DNA of 64,000 nt from Brumimicrobium sp965659845 (GCA_965659845.1 CBFHXS010000002.1:23886-87885), one strand, 5' to 3'. Positions 17,453 to 26,781 are shown, counted from the stretch's first letter. The notes: generated from the letters alone by a model not told the origin. Program-made: numbers and translations.

Positions 17453-18187
17453 ATGCTAACACCCAAAGAGATTAGTAATCTTGTGGATTTAACAAGTCTC
17501 AATGCATTTGATTCTACTGAATCAATAAATGGTTTCTTAAAACAAACACACGAATATAGTCGTGAAGGATTGAAAGTAGCTGCCGTTTGCTTCTATCCAA
17601 ATTTTGCTGGACAAGCAGTGGAAGCATTAAAAGGTTCCGGAATCAAAACTGCAGTTGTTGCAGGGTCGTTTCCATCATCGCAAAGCTTTCTTTCCACTCG
17701 ATTAAACGAATGTGAAATGGCTCTCGAAGCTGGTGCTGAAGAGATAGATATCGTTCTTAATCTCGGCGCTTTTGATCAAGGGGACTATGACCAAGTGACT
17801 GACGAGATTCGAGCGTTTAAAGGGCTTATGCCGGAAAACGACCTTAAAGTAATTCTCGAAACAGGATACCTTTCATCTGAAAAAAGAATAGCCAAAGCTT
17901 CAGAATTAGCGTTAGAAGGCGGTGCTGATTTTATTAAAACCTCAACTGGCAAAGAGTTTCCAGGGGCCGACTTAAAAGCTGCTAGAATTATGGCTCAAAT
18001 GATACAAGAGCATGAAACTCTCACAGGTAGAAAAGCTGGTCTAAAAATAAGTGGAGGAGTTCGGACAAAAGAACAGGCGCTTGAATATATCAGCGTCGTT
18101 AAAGAGATTTTAGGAGATGCATATATACATGCAGATCATTTTAGAATAGGAGCGAGTTCACTTTTGAAAAACCTTACAACAGGATAA
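17453..18187 (+). CDS. deoC: Deoxyribose-phosphate aldolase
   Basis: 244 residues, class I aldolase TIM barrel. The Schiff-base lysine lies in DFIKTSTGK, the assisting Lys in GLKISGGVR, and the Asp of the proton relay in AEEIDIVLN. It splits 2-deoxyribose-5-phosphate to acetaldehyde and glyceraldehyde-3-phosphate in deoxynucleoside salvage. Its stop overlaps the cysQ start by one base (TAATG), so it heads a tightly packed run that continues through cysQ and two outer membrane genes. Confidence 0.95.
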   Translation: MLTPKEISNLVDLTSLNAFDSTESINGFLKQTHEYSREGLKVAAVCFYPNFAGQAVEALKGSGIKTAVVAGSFPSSQSFLSTRLNECEMALEAGAEEIDIVLNLGAFDQGDYDQVTDEIRAFKGLMPENDLKVILETGYLSSEKRIAKASELALEGGADFIKTSTGKEFPGADLKAARIMAQMIQEHETLTGRKAGLKISGGVRTKEQALEYISVVKEILGDAYIHADHFRIGASSLLKNLTTG

Positions 18188-19011
18188 TGGAGAATTTAAT
18201 TTCCATATCAAAAATACCTGTTGAGGCAGCGATTGAAGCTTCTAAAGCCATAATGAAGATTTATCAAGGTGAGTTTGAACGCGTTGAAAAAGAGGATGGT
18301 AGTCCTGTTACCATAGCCGATCTAACCTCATCAAAGATATTGCGTGAGCATCTTAATAAAACACACCTTCCTATTACAGGAGAGGAACAGGAAAAAGCAC
18401 CGTTTGAATCCAGAAAAATGTGGGATAAAAGCTGGTGCATTGACCCTCTTGATGGAACCAAAGAATTTATAAAGCGCAATGGGGAATTTGTAATAAATAT
18501 TGCTCTCCTAGAAGGTCAAGTGTCGACTTTTGGATTGATAGCCTCACCGGTACAAAGAAGAATAATCTTAGGCGGACCAAAGTTTGGTGCTTATGAATTT
18601 TCATTCGATGAAGCTGAGAAATATGAAAAATGGAAAAAGCTTGATTCATTGAAACCCATTGCAGATCCGATCACAGTAATTTCTTCTAGAAGTCACTATA
18701 CTGGTGATATTTTGTCGCTGATCCACAGCATAGAAGAAAACTACAACAAGTTCGAGTCTATAAAAATGGGTTCTGCACTAAAATTCTTTCATTTGGTTAA
18801 TGGAAAGGCGGATGTATACCCTCGTTTTGCTCCAACAATGGAGTGGGATATTGCAGCCGGTCAAGCTATTTTTGAAGCAATAGGTGGAGAGATCATAAAT
18901 ATTAAGACGGGTGAATCATTACGATACAACAAGGAAAATTTACTTAACCCTTTTTTCATAGCATATAATAAACATGTTCCCAAAACGATAGTCTTTTCGG
19001 AAGATCTATAA
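18187..19011 (+). CDS. cysQ: 3'(2'),5'-bisphosphate nucleotidase CysQ
   Basis: 274 residues of the inositol monophosphatase fold. Metal-site motifs are all present: TGEE, WCIDPLDGTKEFI (DPxDGT) and PTMEWDIAAGQAIFEA (WDxAAG). The enzyme removes the 3' phosphate from 3'-phosphoadenosine-5'-phosphate, a by-product of sulfate assimilation or sulfotransfer. In Bacteroidota it often sits with sulfate-activation genes; here it is instead between deoC and two outer membrane genes. Start ATG overlaps the deoC stop. Confidence 0.93.
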   Translation: MENLISISKIPVEAAIEASKAIMKIYQGEFERVEKEDGSPVTIADLTSSKILREHLNKTHLPITGEEQEKAPFESRKMWDKSWCIDPLDGTKEFIKRNGEFVINIALLEGQVSTFGLIASPVQRRIILGGPKFGAYEFSFDEAEKYEKWKKLDSLKPIADPITVISSRSHYTGDILSLIHSIEENYNKFESIKMGSALKFFHLVNGKADVYPRFAPTMEWDIAAGQAIFEAIGGEIINIKTGESLRYNKENLLNPFFIAYNKHVPKTIVFSEDL

Positions 19012-19014
19012 AAA

Positions 19015-20577
19015 TTGCGCTGGTTAATTCAAATATCATTCATTCTCTTTATTTGTTCAATCTCCATTGGTCAGCAACAAATTTTGGCTCCTTTAGGCAG
19101 TGAGTTAAAGGACAAATATATTCTATCAGGTGATGACAATAATATTGGCACAGGATTCTTTCCAATAACGAATGAGTTGGCGAACCGAAGTACCCCTGAC
19201 AAAGATTTGTCCAAAGGGTGGTTCTACAGGAAGTTATTCAAAGAACATTTTCTCCAGAAGAATAACTCTAGGTTTTTTCTTGCTGTAGATCCTTTGATCA
19301 ATATTGCAGGTGGCAACGAGAGGCTACAAAACAATTCAGAATTACTTTTCCAAAATACGAGAGGAGCTCAGGCTATGGGTCAACTTGGAGAAAAGTTTTC
19401 TTTCTACACTGCTTTCTTTGAAAACCAAGCTCGATTTGCTGACTTTAGATCAACCTATTTTGAGAGTCGAGGGGAACAACGCTTTAATGGAGTAGAATAC
19501 GTTGTGTCTAACGCATCCATTCCAAATGGTGGAAGAACCAAGCCATTCAATACTGCGGGTTTTGATTACGCCTCTTCTATGAGCTACGTGCGTTTCCAAC
19601 CGTTAGAAGCTCTAAATATTCATTTTGGTAATGACCCTTCTTTTATAGGATGGGGACATCGTTCTCTATTGCTTTCTGATAATTCATTCAATTTTACACA
19701 TTTAAAAATAGACTGGGAAATCATTCCAGGTTTGAAATATTCATTGATAAGAGGAAAACAACTTAATCTATTCCGAAAACGAAATACGAATCTTGTTGAA
19801 CCCCCTTTCGAGCGCAAAGGAATTGGAATACACTACCTAAGTTTTTCCCCGATTAAGTCTCTAACCATTGGATTATTTGAATCAAGTGTATATCTGCGAG
19901 ATGAAGCCGAAAGCTCTCAATCCATCAGCCCATATTTTTACAACCCTATTTTAGGACTAAACTCTTCTCTTGTAGGTGCTGAAAATGGTGAGATGCGTAA
20001 CTTCATAGGGGTCAATTTAGGTTGGCGTGTTCACAGAAACCATATGTTCTACTCACAATTTATAAGTGGAGATTTTGAGAATCCAGAATACGGATTCCAA
20101 TTCGGTTATCGTAGTAATGATCTTTTCACACTTGAGAACCTTCAGTTTCAAGTTGAATATAATCAAGCTACAGATAGACTTTATGCGGCTCGAAATAGAA
20201 GAATGTCTTATACTCACTTCAATTTACCTTTGGCCCATACACTTGGCAATGGATTTAAAGAACTCTTAATACGCGCAGGATACGAATGGAAAGGAATTAC
20301 CCTGAATGTAAAACACATCTATTATTCTGCCAATGAAATGATGCAGTTTAAAAGTGCATTATTTGATTCTAAAAACGACTTTATTCAAAACACACCCGAA
20401 ACAGTGAATTTCACCAGTGTAGAGCTAGGCTACATAATGAACAAATCCACTCTGCTCACCGTATTTGCTAATGCAACGTACAGGCAATCAACAAGTACAG
20501 TCAATGGAAGTGTAAATCATGGATTGATCTTTCTGGGAATTAAATCTAATCTATTCAATAATTACATGGACTTTTGA
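19015..20577 (+). CDS. Wzi/RemB-like outer membrane protein (copy 1)
   Basis: 520 residues beginning at TTG 19015, 3 nt after cysQ. Signal peptide (LIQISFILFICSISIG, cut near GQQQ). The rest is beta-barrel-like with many alternating aromatic strands. Motif FIGWGHRSLLLSDNSF is the signature of the Wzi capsule-assembly / RemB group of Bacteroidota (G-x-G-x-RS-LLLSD). Downstream it shares patterns with the next gene: NPILGLNSSLVG..., FNLPLAHTLGNGFKE. RemB is one of the redundant motility proteins of Flavobacterium johnsoniae; Wzi holds capsule at the surface. Which role applies cannot be decided. The stop overlaps the next start (TGATG). Confidence 0.75.
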   Translation: MRWLIQISFILFICSISIGQQQILAPLGSELKDKYILSGDDNNIGTGFFPITNELANRSTPDKDLSKGWFYRKLFKEHFLQKNNSRFFLAVDPLINIAGGNERLQNNSELLFQNTRGAQAMGQLGEKFSFYTAFFENQARFADFRSTYFESRGEQRFNGVEYVVSNASIPNGGRTKPFNTAGFDYASSMSYVRFQPLEALNIHFGNDPSFIGWGHRSLLLSDNSFNFTHLKIDWEIIPGLKYSLIRGKQLNLFRKRNTNLVEPPFERKGIGIHYLSFSPIKSLTIGLFESSVYLRDEAESSQSISPYFYNPILGLNSSLVGAENGEMRNFIGVNLGWRVHRNHMFYSQFISGDFENPEYGFQFGYRSNDLFTLENLQFQVEYNQATDRLYAARNRRMSYTHFNLPLAHTLGNGFKELLIRAGYEWKGITLNVKHIYYSANEMMQFKSALFDSKNDFIQNTPETVNFTSVELGYIMNKSTLLTVFANATYRQSTSTVNGSVNHGLIFLGIKSNLFNNYMDF

Positions 20578-22130
20578 TGCGCGTATTTCTATACATATCG
20601 ATCATCACACTTTTTAGTGGTATTGGGATGACTCAAGATTCAACTGAGGTGTCCATCCAGTCAGAAAATCCTGATCCAATAGATATAGGTTACATTCACC
20701 GTTGTCGCTTTACTGGTTTTTTAAATGAAGATAGCCGTTTCAAACTGCCCGCAATAAACGGAAGTGTGTTACCTGACCCCGGAGATTGTTATTACTTAAT
20801 TGGCAAGTCTATCGTATCTAAAAACAAAAGGTACTATAATCAAGAGTTTAACATCTTTCCAACTTTAGATGTACTCGGTAGTCAGTCATTTAAAGATAAC
20901 GCTTATTCTTTTAGAGGTGCTATTGGTGTTGGATTAACATTTCAGGCAAATGACAAATGGCAAGGACGAGCAATTTTCAATATTGGATCATCCATTAGCA
21001 GCCCGAATACCAACCTTTTCAACAGCCTATTACAAAATTCATTTTACCGCAGCTCTGACAGCGCAAATGCTTTTATATTTCAACCTAGAGCAAGAATATC
21101 ATATACTCCCACAGATTTTTTTGAAATACAAACAGGAATCGATCATCATTTCATCGGTGAGGGAAATAGATCAATGTTGTTAAGTGATTTTGGGGCTCCA
21201 AGAGCGTTTCTACGTTTAAAAACAGAATTTTGGAAGATCGAATTTTCAAATCTATATCAATTGTTGCGTGAAAACGTTAGTGGAAATAGGATTAATAAAT
21301 TCGCCGCAACACATACGCTCGACTTTCATATTTCGCAAAACTTTAAAATCGGCTTATTCGAATCAGTAGTTTTTGCTCCACAAGATACTTTGATGAATAG
21401 AGGTTTTGAAGTAGAATATCTCAACCCATTCTTGTTTTATCGTCCGACGGAATACAGTATTGGTTCTCAAGATCGACTATTAATAGGATTGAATACCTCT
21501 TATCAGTTGCGCAACCTTATGTTCTATGCCCAGCTTGTGATTGATGATTTTGTGTTAGACGAAATTATGAATAGAACACGCTGGTGGGCTAATAAATATG
21601 GCGGCCAATTTGGAATGAAGTCCAGCACACAAATTTTTAATCATGATTTACGCTGGCTTACTGAAATCAACTTTGCGCGGCCATTTACCTATTCTCATCT
21701 TAGTGAAGTCACCGTTTACGGAAATCAAGGAATTCCCTTAGCCCATCCACTTGGAGCGAACTTTGTAGAATCCTTTTCGGAAGCCAGACTTTTTGTCTCG
21801 GAGCGCTTATCGATAGGTGCAACTTTTATGTTTGCTCAGCAAGGAGGGCAAAACTCCAATGATTCAATTATGTTTGGACAAGATATTTATCGATCCTATA
21901 CTGAAAGACCTTATGAATATGGATATAAGATTGGAGGTGATGGCAAATTGAATCGCATAAGAGGAACTCTGGAAGTTAACTACCTAGTATCGAAAAAACT
22001 AAAGATCAATGCATTCGTAAGGCCAGGTTTAGAACTGCGAAAAACGAACAATCAACCGTCTATCACGCTACCGTTTGTCTTCGGAGGGATTCGAACCCAA
22101 TTATGGAATGAAAGATCGTTAACTTTTTGA
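20577..22130 (+). CDS. Wzi/RemB-like outer membrane protein (copy 2)
   Basis: 517 residues from ATG 20577, overlapping the previous stop by one base (TGATG); the TTG one codon earlier is not needed. Signal peptide (MRVFLYISIITLFSGIGM). Paralogue of the preceding gene: FIGEGNRSMLLSDFGAPRA matches its FIGWGHRSLLLSDNS, FLNPFLFYRP-type strand, and IPLAHPLGANFVESFSEA matches its LAHTLGNGFKELL. The two copies are well diverged, so the duplication is old. The pair probably works together in the outer membrane, perhaps for polysaccharide or gliding. Confidence 0.75.
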   Translation: MRVFLYISIITLFSGIGMTQDSTEVSIQSENPDPIDIGYIHRCRFTGFLNEDSRFKLPAINGSVLPDPGDCYYLIGKSIVSKNKRYYNQEFNIFPTLDVLGSQSFKDNAYSFRGAIGVGLTFQANDKWQGRAIFNIGSSISSPNTNLFNSLLQNSFYRSSDSANAFIFQPRARISYTPTDFFEIQTGIDHHFIGEGNRSMLLSDFGAPRAFLRLKTEFWKIEFSNLYQLLRENVSGNRINKFAATHTLDFHISQNFKIGLFESVVFAPQDTLMNRGFEVEYLNPFLFYRPTEYSIGSQDRLLIGLNTSYQLRNLMFYAQLVIDDFVLDEIMNRTRWWANKYGGQFGMKSSTQIFNHDLRWLTEINFARPFTYSHLSEVTVYGNQGIPLAHPLGANFVESFSEARLFVSERLSIGATFMFAQQGGQNSNDSIMFGQDIYRSYTERPYEYGYKIGGDGKLNRIRGTLEVNYLVSKKLKINAFVRPGLELRKTNNQPSITLPFVFGGIRTQLWNERSLTF

Positions 22131-22166
22131 TTTGTACGATCTTCGCATAAAACAGTGCTATATTTA
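22131..22166 (+). promoter_or_regulatory. Promoter TTTG-N24-TATATTTA
   Basis: TTTG at 22131-22134 right at the end of the preceding gene and TATATTTA at 22159-22166, 16 nt before ATG 22183. Spacing is slightly long. Suggests the ABC transporter has its own transcript. Confidence 0.4.
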
Positions 22167-22182
22167 CAAAAAACAATCTCGA

Positions 22183-23076
22183 ATGAGTAAAGTACTAACA
22201 ACACATCATCTACGTAAAGAATATAAAGAAACAGTTGCGCTTGAAGACCTCAGCATATCTGTTGAAGAAGGCCAGATTTTTGGTTTATTGGGCCCGAATG
22301 GTAGCGGAAAAACCACGACACTAGGCATTCTATTGGGAGTAATCAAACCTAAGCAAGGAACTTTCAGCTGGTTTGGAAATGGTCAGAAAGATGAAAACAG
22401 AAAGAACATCGGTGCTTTACTTGAAACCCCTAATTTCTACCCTTATTTAAATGCAGTAGATAACTTGAAAATTGTTGCTAAGATCAAAGATGTTGAAGAT
22501 TCAGCAAAAGCAATAGAAAGAGTTTTGCGCAGAGTGAATTTATGGGAAAGGAAAAATTCAAAATTCAAAACCTTTTCCTTGGGAATGAAACAAAGATTAG
22601 CACTGGCATCAAGTATGTTAGCCGACCCTGATGTTCTCGTTTTAGATGAGCCAACGAACGGTTTAGATCCACAAGGGATTGCAGAGATCAGATCATTGAT
22701 CATGGATATTGCCAAAGAAGGAAAAACGATTATCATCGCTTCACACTTGTTGGATGAAATAGAAAAAATGTGTACGCATGTAGCTATCATGAAGTATGGT
22801 GAGCTATTGCAAGTAGGAACCTTAGAGGAAATCATGACGCAAGACCGTATGTTGATGATACAAGCTGATGATATTAAGAAGGTGAAAGAAGTGATTGATT
22901 CAACTGAATACATCACTATCATAGATGAGCCAGTTGGTGAACTATTAATTGCTGTTGATGAAAAATACACTAACTCTGATATAAACAAAGTGTTTGCTGA
23001 CAAAGGAATATATCTTTCGGGCTTAAAAACACACAGGAAAAACCTTGAATCTACATTCCTAGAAATCGTAAAATAA
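22183..23076 (+). CDS. ABC transporter ATP-binding protein (ABC-2 type exporter)
   Basis: 297 residues from ATG 22183; the 17 codons upstream in frame are not conserved-looking and contain the promoter. Walker A LGPNGSGKTTTLG, signature FSLGMKQRLALA, Walker B VLVLDEPTNGLDP, and His of the switch in IIIASHLLDEIEKM. C-terminal ~80 residues carry the extra domain typical of CcmA/NatA-type exporters. It powers the membrane protein encoded next, whose ATG overlaps this stop (TAATG). Substrate unknown. Confidence 0.93.
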   Translation: MSKVLTTHHLRKEYKETVALEDLSISVEEGQIFGLLGPNGSGKTTTLGILLGVIKPKQGTFSWFGNGQKDENRKNIGALLETPNFYPYLNAVDNLKIVAKIKDVEDSAKAIERVLRRVNLWERKNSKFKTFSLGMKQRLALASSMLADPDVLVLDEPTNGLDPQGIAEIRSLIMDIAKEGKTIIIASHLLDEIEKMCTHVAIMKYGELLQVGTLEEIMTQDRMLMIQADDIKKVKEVIDSTEYITIIDEPVGELLIAVDEKYTNSDINKVFADKGIYLSGLKTHRKNLESTFLEIVK

Positions 23077-23888
23077 TGAAGAAATTACTCGCTATAGAAT
23101 TTGCAAAGCTAAAGAAGTTGAACGCGTTGAGAGTGATTCTCCTCGTTTATATTGGGCTATCGCCACTGGTTGTATATGCTCTGTATAGCTTTTTCGACAT
23201 CTTTATGGGACCAATGTTGAAAATGGCTGGAATTGGAGAATGGAATCCATTTGCCTTTCCTGATGTTTGGGCATTTGTAACCTATTCGTCCAGCTTTTTC
23301 AATGTATTGATGGGTGTGATCGTTGTGATCGTGATGACGAATGAATACAATTATAAAACGTTGAAGCAAAACGTAATCGATGGAATGTCCTTGAAGCAAG
23401 TCATTCTGGGGAAATTCTTTGTTGTCTTTTTCTTATCAACAATAGTAACACTGTATACATTTATCATGGGGCTAACTTACGGCCTTCTGAATTCTGAATC
23501 AGCGGATGTTTGGAATGGTATTTCTAATATTCCAGTATACTATTTACAAACCCTTTGTTATTTCAGTTTTGCATTTTTCTTTGCAACGCTTGTAAAAAGA
23601 ACTGCCCTTTCAATAATATTCTTCATATTATCATTTGTCGTTGAGACAATCATAGGAGGAATTTTAGCTGTTGCTAAATTAGAGGTGGTCTACGCTTTCT
23701 TCCCATTAAATGCTTTTTCCAAACTTACACCCTTCCCTATTTTGAAAGAAATGGTTAAAGCAGCTCAGGAAAGAAGTGGGAACGTTCCTTTCTTACTCGA
23801 TAATTGGATCAATGTCTTGTTATGTGTATTCTACATGGCACTCTTCTTTCTAATTTCTCTTTGGGCAATTAAGCGAAGAGATTTGTAG
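23076..23888 (+). CDS. ABC-2 type permease
   Basis: 270 residues with six hydrophobic segments (for example VILLVYIGLSPLVVYAL, FNVLMGVIVVIVMTNEY, LSTIVTLYTFIMGLTYG, CVFYMALFFLISLWAI) and the ABC-2 arrangement: long first loop, a conserved TNEYNYKTLKQNVIDGMS segment after helix 2. Translationally coupled to the ATPase. It converges on the OmpA-like gene with only 6 bp between stops and no visible terminator. Confidence 0.88.
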   Translation: MKKLLAIEFAKLKKLNALRVILLVYIGLSPLVVYALYSFFDIFMGPMLKMAGIGEWNPFAFPDVWAFVTYSSSFFNVLMGVIVVIVMTNEYNYKTLKQNVIDGMSLKQVILGKFFVVFFLSTIVTLYTFIMGLTYGLLNSESADVWNGISNIPVYYLQTLCYFSFAFFFATLVKRTALSIIFFILSFVVETIIGGILAVAKLEVVYAFFPLNAFSKLTPFPILKEMVKAAQERSGNVPFLLDNWINVLLCVFYMALFFLISLWAIKRRDL

Positions 23889-23894
23889 GTTCAA

Positions 23895-24857
23895 TTACTC
23901 TGAAATCATCTGGAACAATTCATCCAAATTAGGAGCAATTACTACTTCAATACGGCGATTTTTCGCCTTGTCGAATTCATCTACAGGATGAAATTTAGAA
24001 CGACCTGATGCGGATAGAATAGCAGGGTTTATATCCGTGTTATCGATCATTATATTTACCACTGAAGTCGATCTTAGCACAGAAAGTTCCCAGTTATCCT
24101 TTGGATGCGTTCTACTGCTTAATGGATCACTATCAGTATGTCCTTCAACGATGATCTCAAGTTCGTCATCACCTTGGACAGCTTCTGCCAACTGCACTAC
24201 TGCCTTGCGCCCCTCAGGCTCAACAGTCGTGCTTCCAGAAGCGAATAATAATTTAGCTTCAAGGCTTACATAGATTTTTCCATCTCTCTCTTGTACAGTC
24301 AATCCTTTATTTTCAAAACCTCTTAAAGCTTGTGAAATCTTATCCTTTAAAGCTTTAACTGCCTCATCCTTTCTGCTGATCATTTCTTCGAGTTCAGCAA
24401 CTCGCTGTTCTCTAGCTATTAATAATCTCTGCTTGTTTTTAAGCTCTTTTTCAAGTTCTAGTAGAGCGTCTTCCTTCCTTTGTGTTTCAATGATTTTAGC
24501 CTCTAGATCAGATCTCATTCTACCTAATTCCCGCGCATCTTTACTCTTGATTTCCTCCAGTTGTTTTTCAATATTTTTACTGAGCGTCATAGCTTTTTCG
24601 CATTCTGCCTCTTTGGATCTATACATTTGACCTAACTCAGAAGTATCCGCTTTCAAAGCATCGATGTCTTTTAACATCAAATCATGCTGTGCTTCTAGTG
24701 TTTTAACTTTAGCTTCGTTGTCAAGAGCAGAAGTTTTATACTTCTTCAACTCCTCACTACACGACTTTTCTTTCGCAAGAAGATCATTGTATTTCTTTGC
24801 CGGAACACATGATACAGCTGTAAATAAAATTATACTCGCAAAAATGATTAAACGCAT
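23895..24857 (-). CDS. OmpA-family lipoprotein with coiled coil
   Basis: 320 residues. Signal with lipobox (LFTAVSC, Cys17). Residues ~25-190 are a long coiled coil rich in Glu/Lys/Leu (KVKTLEAQHDLMLKDIDAL, ELEKELKNKQRLLIAREQRV). The C-terminal ~130 residues are an OmpA-type peptidoglycan-binding domain: LLFASGSTTVEPEGRKAV, VEGHTDSDPLSS, LSVLRSTSVVNIM, GRSKFHPV, NRRIEVVI. It probably links the outer membrane to peptidoglycan. No partner genes adjacent. Confidence 0.9.
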   Translation of the reverse strand: MRLIIFASIILFTAVSCVPAKKYNDLLAKEKSCSEELKKYKTSALDNEAKVKTLEAQHDLMLKDIDALKADTSELGQMYRSKEAECEKAMTLSKNIEKQLEEIKSKDARELGRMRSDLEAKIIETQRKEDALLELEKELKNKQRLLIAREQRVAELEEMISRKDEAVKALKDKISQALRGFENKGLTVQERDGKIYVSLEAKLLFASGSTTVEPEGRKAVVQLAEAVQGDDELEIIVEGHTDSDPLSSRTHPKDNWELSVLRSTSVVNIMIDNTDINPAILSASGRSKFHPVDEFDKAKNRRIEVVIAPNLDELFQMISE

Positions 24858-24956
24858 AGACTTGCTTTTTTGGATTAAAACAAAATTCGTTAAAGAGAGC
24901 GCTAGTTTGAAGACAAAGGGGAATATTTTTAAACAGATAACTATTGATAAAGACGT

Positions 24957-25532
24957 TTACTCTGGCTTTCGGATCATAAACCAAAGTGGTGCACCACCTC
25001 CTGAATCGTCCCATGTATGATAAACCTTAAAACCATATCGAATATAGATATCTCTATTCCTAGGTACAGAAGTCTCTAGCAGAATAGGTAACCGCTCTTG
25101 ATTAGACCAATTAAAAATGTAATCTTTTATTTCATATACAGCTCCATCACCATCTCGATACACGCCTAAAAACCAAAAATACAAGTGGGTATCTTGATAA
25201 CGATTCTTCTTAATATATGATTCCCTTTTTAAGGTTTGAAACACCTTTTTTATAGGGATACTAAGCGCAAAACGCAACTCGTAAAAGATCTCTTTTAATG
25301 TTGACTTTCCGATGTCAGAACGAAAACAAAGTGCAGCGCCTTTCTCATTCGAAGAAATAAAAGCACCCTCTTTATTGAGCGCCTTGGTAAAAGCATAGTC
25401 TGCTAATCGACTAATTTTCTTTTTTCTGTTTCCTCCTTCACCTATAACGATGTTAACGCTCGGATTTAAATCAAAAGTTTCTGTAATAACTCGAACTGCT
25501 GCAGCCCTTTGTTTTTCAGTGGATTGAATCAT
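24957..25532 (-). CDS. GNAT-family N-acetyltransferase
   Basis: 191 residues. The second half has the GNAT pattern: beta4 LYFWFLGVYRD followed by a Gly/Ala loop (GDGAVYEIKDYIF) in place of the acetyl-CoA P-loop, then LPILLETSVPRNRDIYIRYGFKVYHTWD, the classical E-T-x-N/R...Y-x-x-GF ending. Substrate not predictable. The -7 element TAATTTTG ends only 5 nt before the ATG, so the mRNA may be leaderless. Confidence 0.75.
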   Translation of the reverse strand: MIQSTEKQRAAAVRVITETFDLNPSVNIVIGEGGNRKKKISRLADYAFTKALNKEGAFISSNEKGAALCFRSDIGKSTLKEIFYELRFALSIPIKKVFQTLKRESYIKKNRYQDTHLYFWFLGVYRDGDGAVYEIKDYIFNWSNQERLPILLETSVPRNRDIYIRYGFKVYHTWDDSGGGAPLWFMIRKPE

Positions 25533-25536
25533 TTCA

Positions 25537-25544
25537 CAAAATTA
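25537..25544 (-). promoter_or_regulatory. -7 element TAATTTTG
   Basis: CAAAATTA on the + strand, exact consensus on the minus strand, 4 nt between it and ATG 25532. Confidence 0.5.
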
Positions 25545-25634
25545 GTATTTAAAATAAAATAAAAGATTTTTACGATCCAGAAATCCAAACAAAGAACTGA
25601 CGCGTAAGTGGGTCGAACAAAAAATACAAATATC

Positions 25635-26639
25635 ATGAAAAGACAATTTTTCAAACCAGTTTATGCTTTATCAATAATGGCAATTTCTACAGGACTTATT
25701 TTAGGATCATGTAAAAAAGAAGAAAATGAACCTGAGCCAACTCCAGAACCAAGTCCTTCGATGATGAGTACAACTTACGAGTACGAATTCAATAATGGGC
25801 AAGTTGTTCCTTCTGCAGCTTACAATGGAATGCACATGGACAACATGATGGCAACTATGACAGTTGAAGAGACTGGAGCAAATGAAACAGAAATTTCAGT
25901 AACACTAACGAACACCGTTGATGGAGAAACATACATGGTGCACGCTCATGACGCTGCTGATCCAGCGAACACGCCAAACGGAACTCCTTATGATGAGACA
26001 CCAAATGCGGATGTTTTCGTTCAAATGGCCAATGGTAATGGAGGAAGTGTAACAGTAACGCAAACAGTAAGCATGTCATATTCGAGTATTGTCAATGATT
26101 ACGAAGGCTTCTTTGTCGTTCACGATCCATTGCAAGGAATTAATACTGCGGATATTTCAACTTACCTCATTGTTGGAAGTTTTGCTCGAGCTCAAACAGC
26201 TTCAAATCTTTCTTCTATGTCATTCAACTATGACTTCAATACAGGTCAAATAGATCCAGCGTATGCATACAATGGAACTCATGACGGGAATCTTAGTGCG
26301 ATGTTAAACATTCAAGAACTTGCAAATGGGACAAGTAGAGTTTCTGTCTCGCTCATGAACACTATGAATGGTGAAACATACATGGTTCATGCTCATGATC
26401 AAGCAGACCCTGCGAACACACCAAACGGAACTCCTTATGATGAAACACCGAATGCAGATGTTCTTGCTATCATGATAGAAGGAAATGGAATGACCGCAAA
26501 CAACAGTCAAATAAGTACAATGTCATATGCGGATCTCACATCAAATTACGGAGCCTTTTTTGTAGTGCATGACCCACTTCAAGCAATAGATACAACTGAC
26601 CCAACGACATACGTTTTACTAGGAGTATTTGCAAATTAA
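25635..26639 (+). CDS. Lipoprotein with two tandem His-rich domains (SOD-/CHRD-like)
   Basis: 334 residues from ATG 25635; GTG 25608 is upstream but the signal begins at MKRQFFKP. Lipobox LILGSC. After a Pro/Glu spacer there are two copies of a ~135-residue domain. Each copy has the same order of histidines: YNGMHMDN / YNGTHDGN, then GETYMVHAHD, ADPANTPNGTPYDETPNADV, and YxxFFVVHDPLQ. The VHAHD and VVHDP segments resemble copper-site strands of Cu,Zn superoxide dismutase and of CHRD domains (compare HVHE and VVHE), so metal binding is a reasonable inference; I cannot confirm the fold. Followed by a good terminator; transcribed alone. Confidence 0.75.
   Translation: MKRQFFKPVYALSIMAISTGLILGSCKKEENEPEPTPEPSPSMMSTTYEYEFNNGQVVPSAAYNGMHMDNMMATMTVEETGANETEISVTLTNTVDGETYMVHAHDAADPANTPNGTPYDETPNADVFVQMANGNGGSVTVTQTVSMSYSSIVNDYEGFFVVHDPLQGINTADISTYLIVGSFARAQTASNLSSMSFNYDFNTGQIDPAYAYNGTHDGNLSAMLNIQELANGTSRVSVSLMNTMNGETYMVHAHDQADPANTPNGTPYDETPNADVLAIMIEGNGMTANNSQISTMSYADLTSNYGAFFVVHDPLQAIDTTDPTTYVLLGVFAN
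25770..26636 (+). repeat. Tandem duplication of a ~420-bp domain
   Basis: Copy 1 runs about 25770-26190, copy 2 about 26212-26636, inside the His-rich lipoprotein gene. DNA is still very similar over the segment coding for ANTPNGTPYDETPNADV (around 25965-26015 and 26409-26460), with mostly synonymous changes, suggesting recent duplication or gene conversion there. Confidence 0.85.
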
Positions 26640-26665
26640 GAATTCAGTAGCAGTGTTGAATACAA

Positions 26666-26700
26666 AACGGAGGTTGTCTATTGATAACCTCCTTTTGTCT
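26666..26700 (+). terminator. Intrinsic terminator
   Basis: Stem GGAGGTTGT (26669-26677) / ATAACCTCC (26684-26692) with a 6-nt loop, followed by TTTTGTCTTTTA. Confidence 0.9.
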
Positions 26701-26750
26701 TTTATCTGAAATCATTGGTGGTGACTCGCTCATGTATCAACCTAATTTTC

Positions 26751-26758
26751 TATTTTTG
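26751..26758 (+). promoter_or_regulatory. -7 element TATTTTTG
   Basis: Exact TAnnTTTG match 23 nt upstream of ATG 26782, ahead of the PPIase-DUF5686 pair. Confidence 0.55.
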
Positions 26759-26781
26759 AGCCACTAATAATTTCAAATGAT

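Noticed and set aside
22443..23003. 186-codon frame opposite the ABC ATPase
   Set aside because: Shadow of a gene with all ABC motifs.
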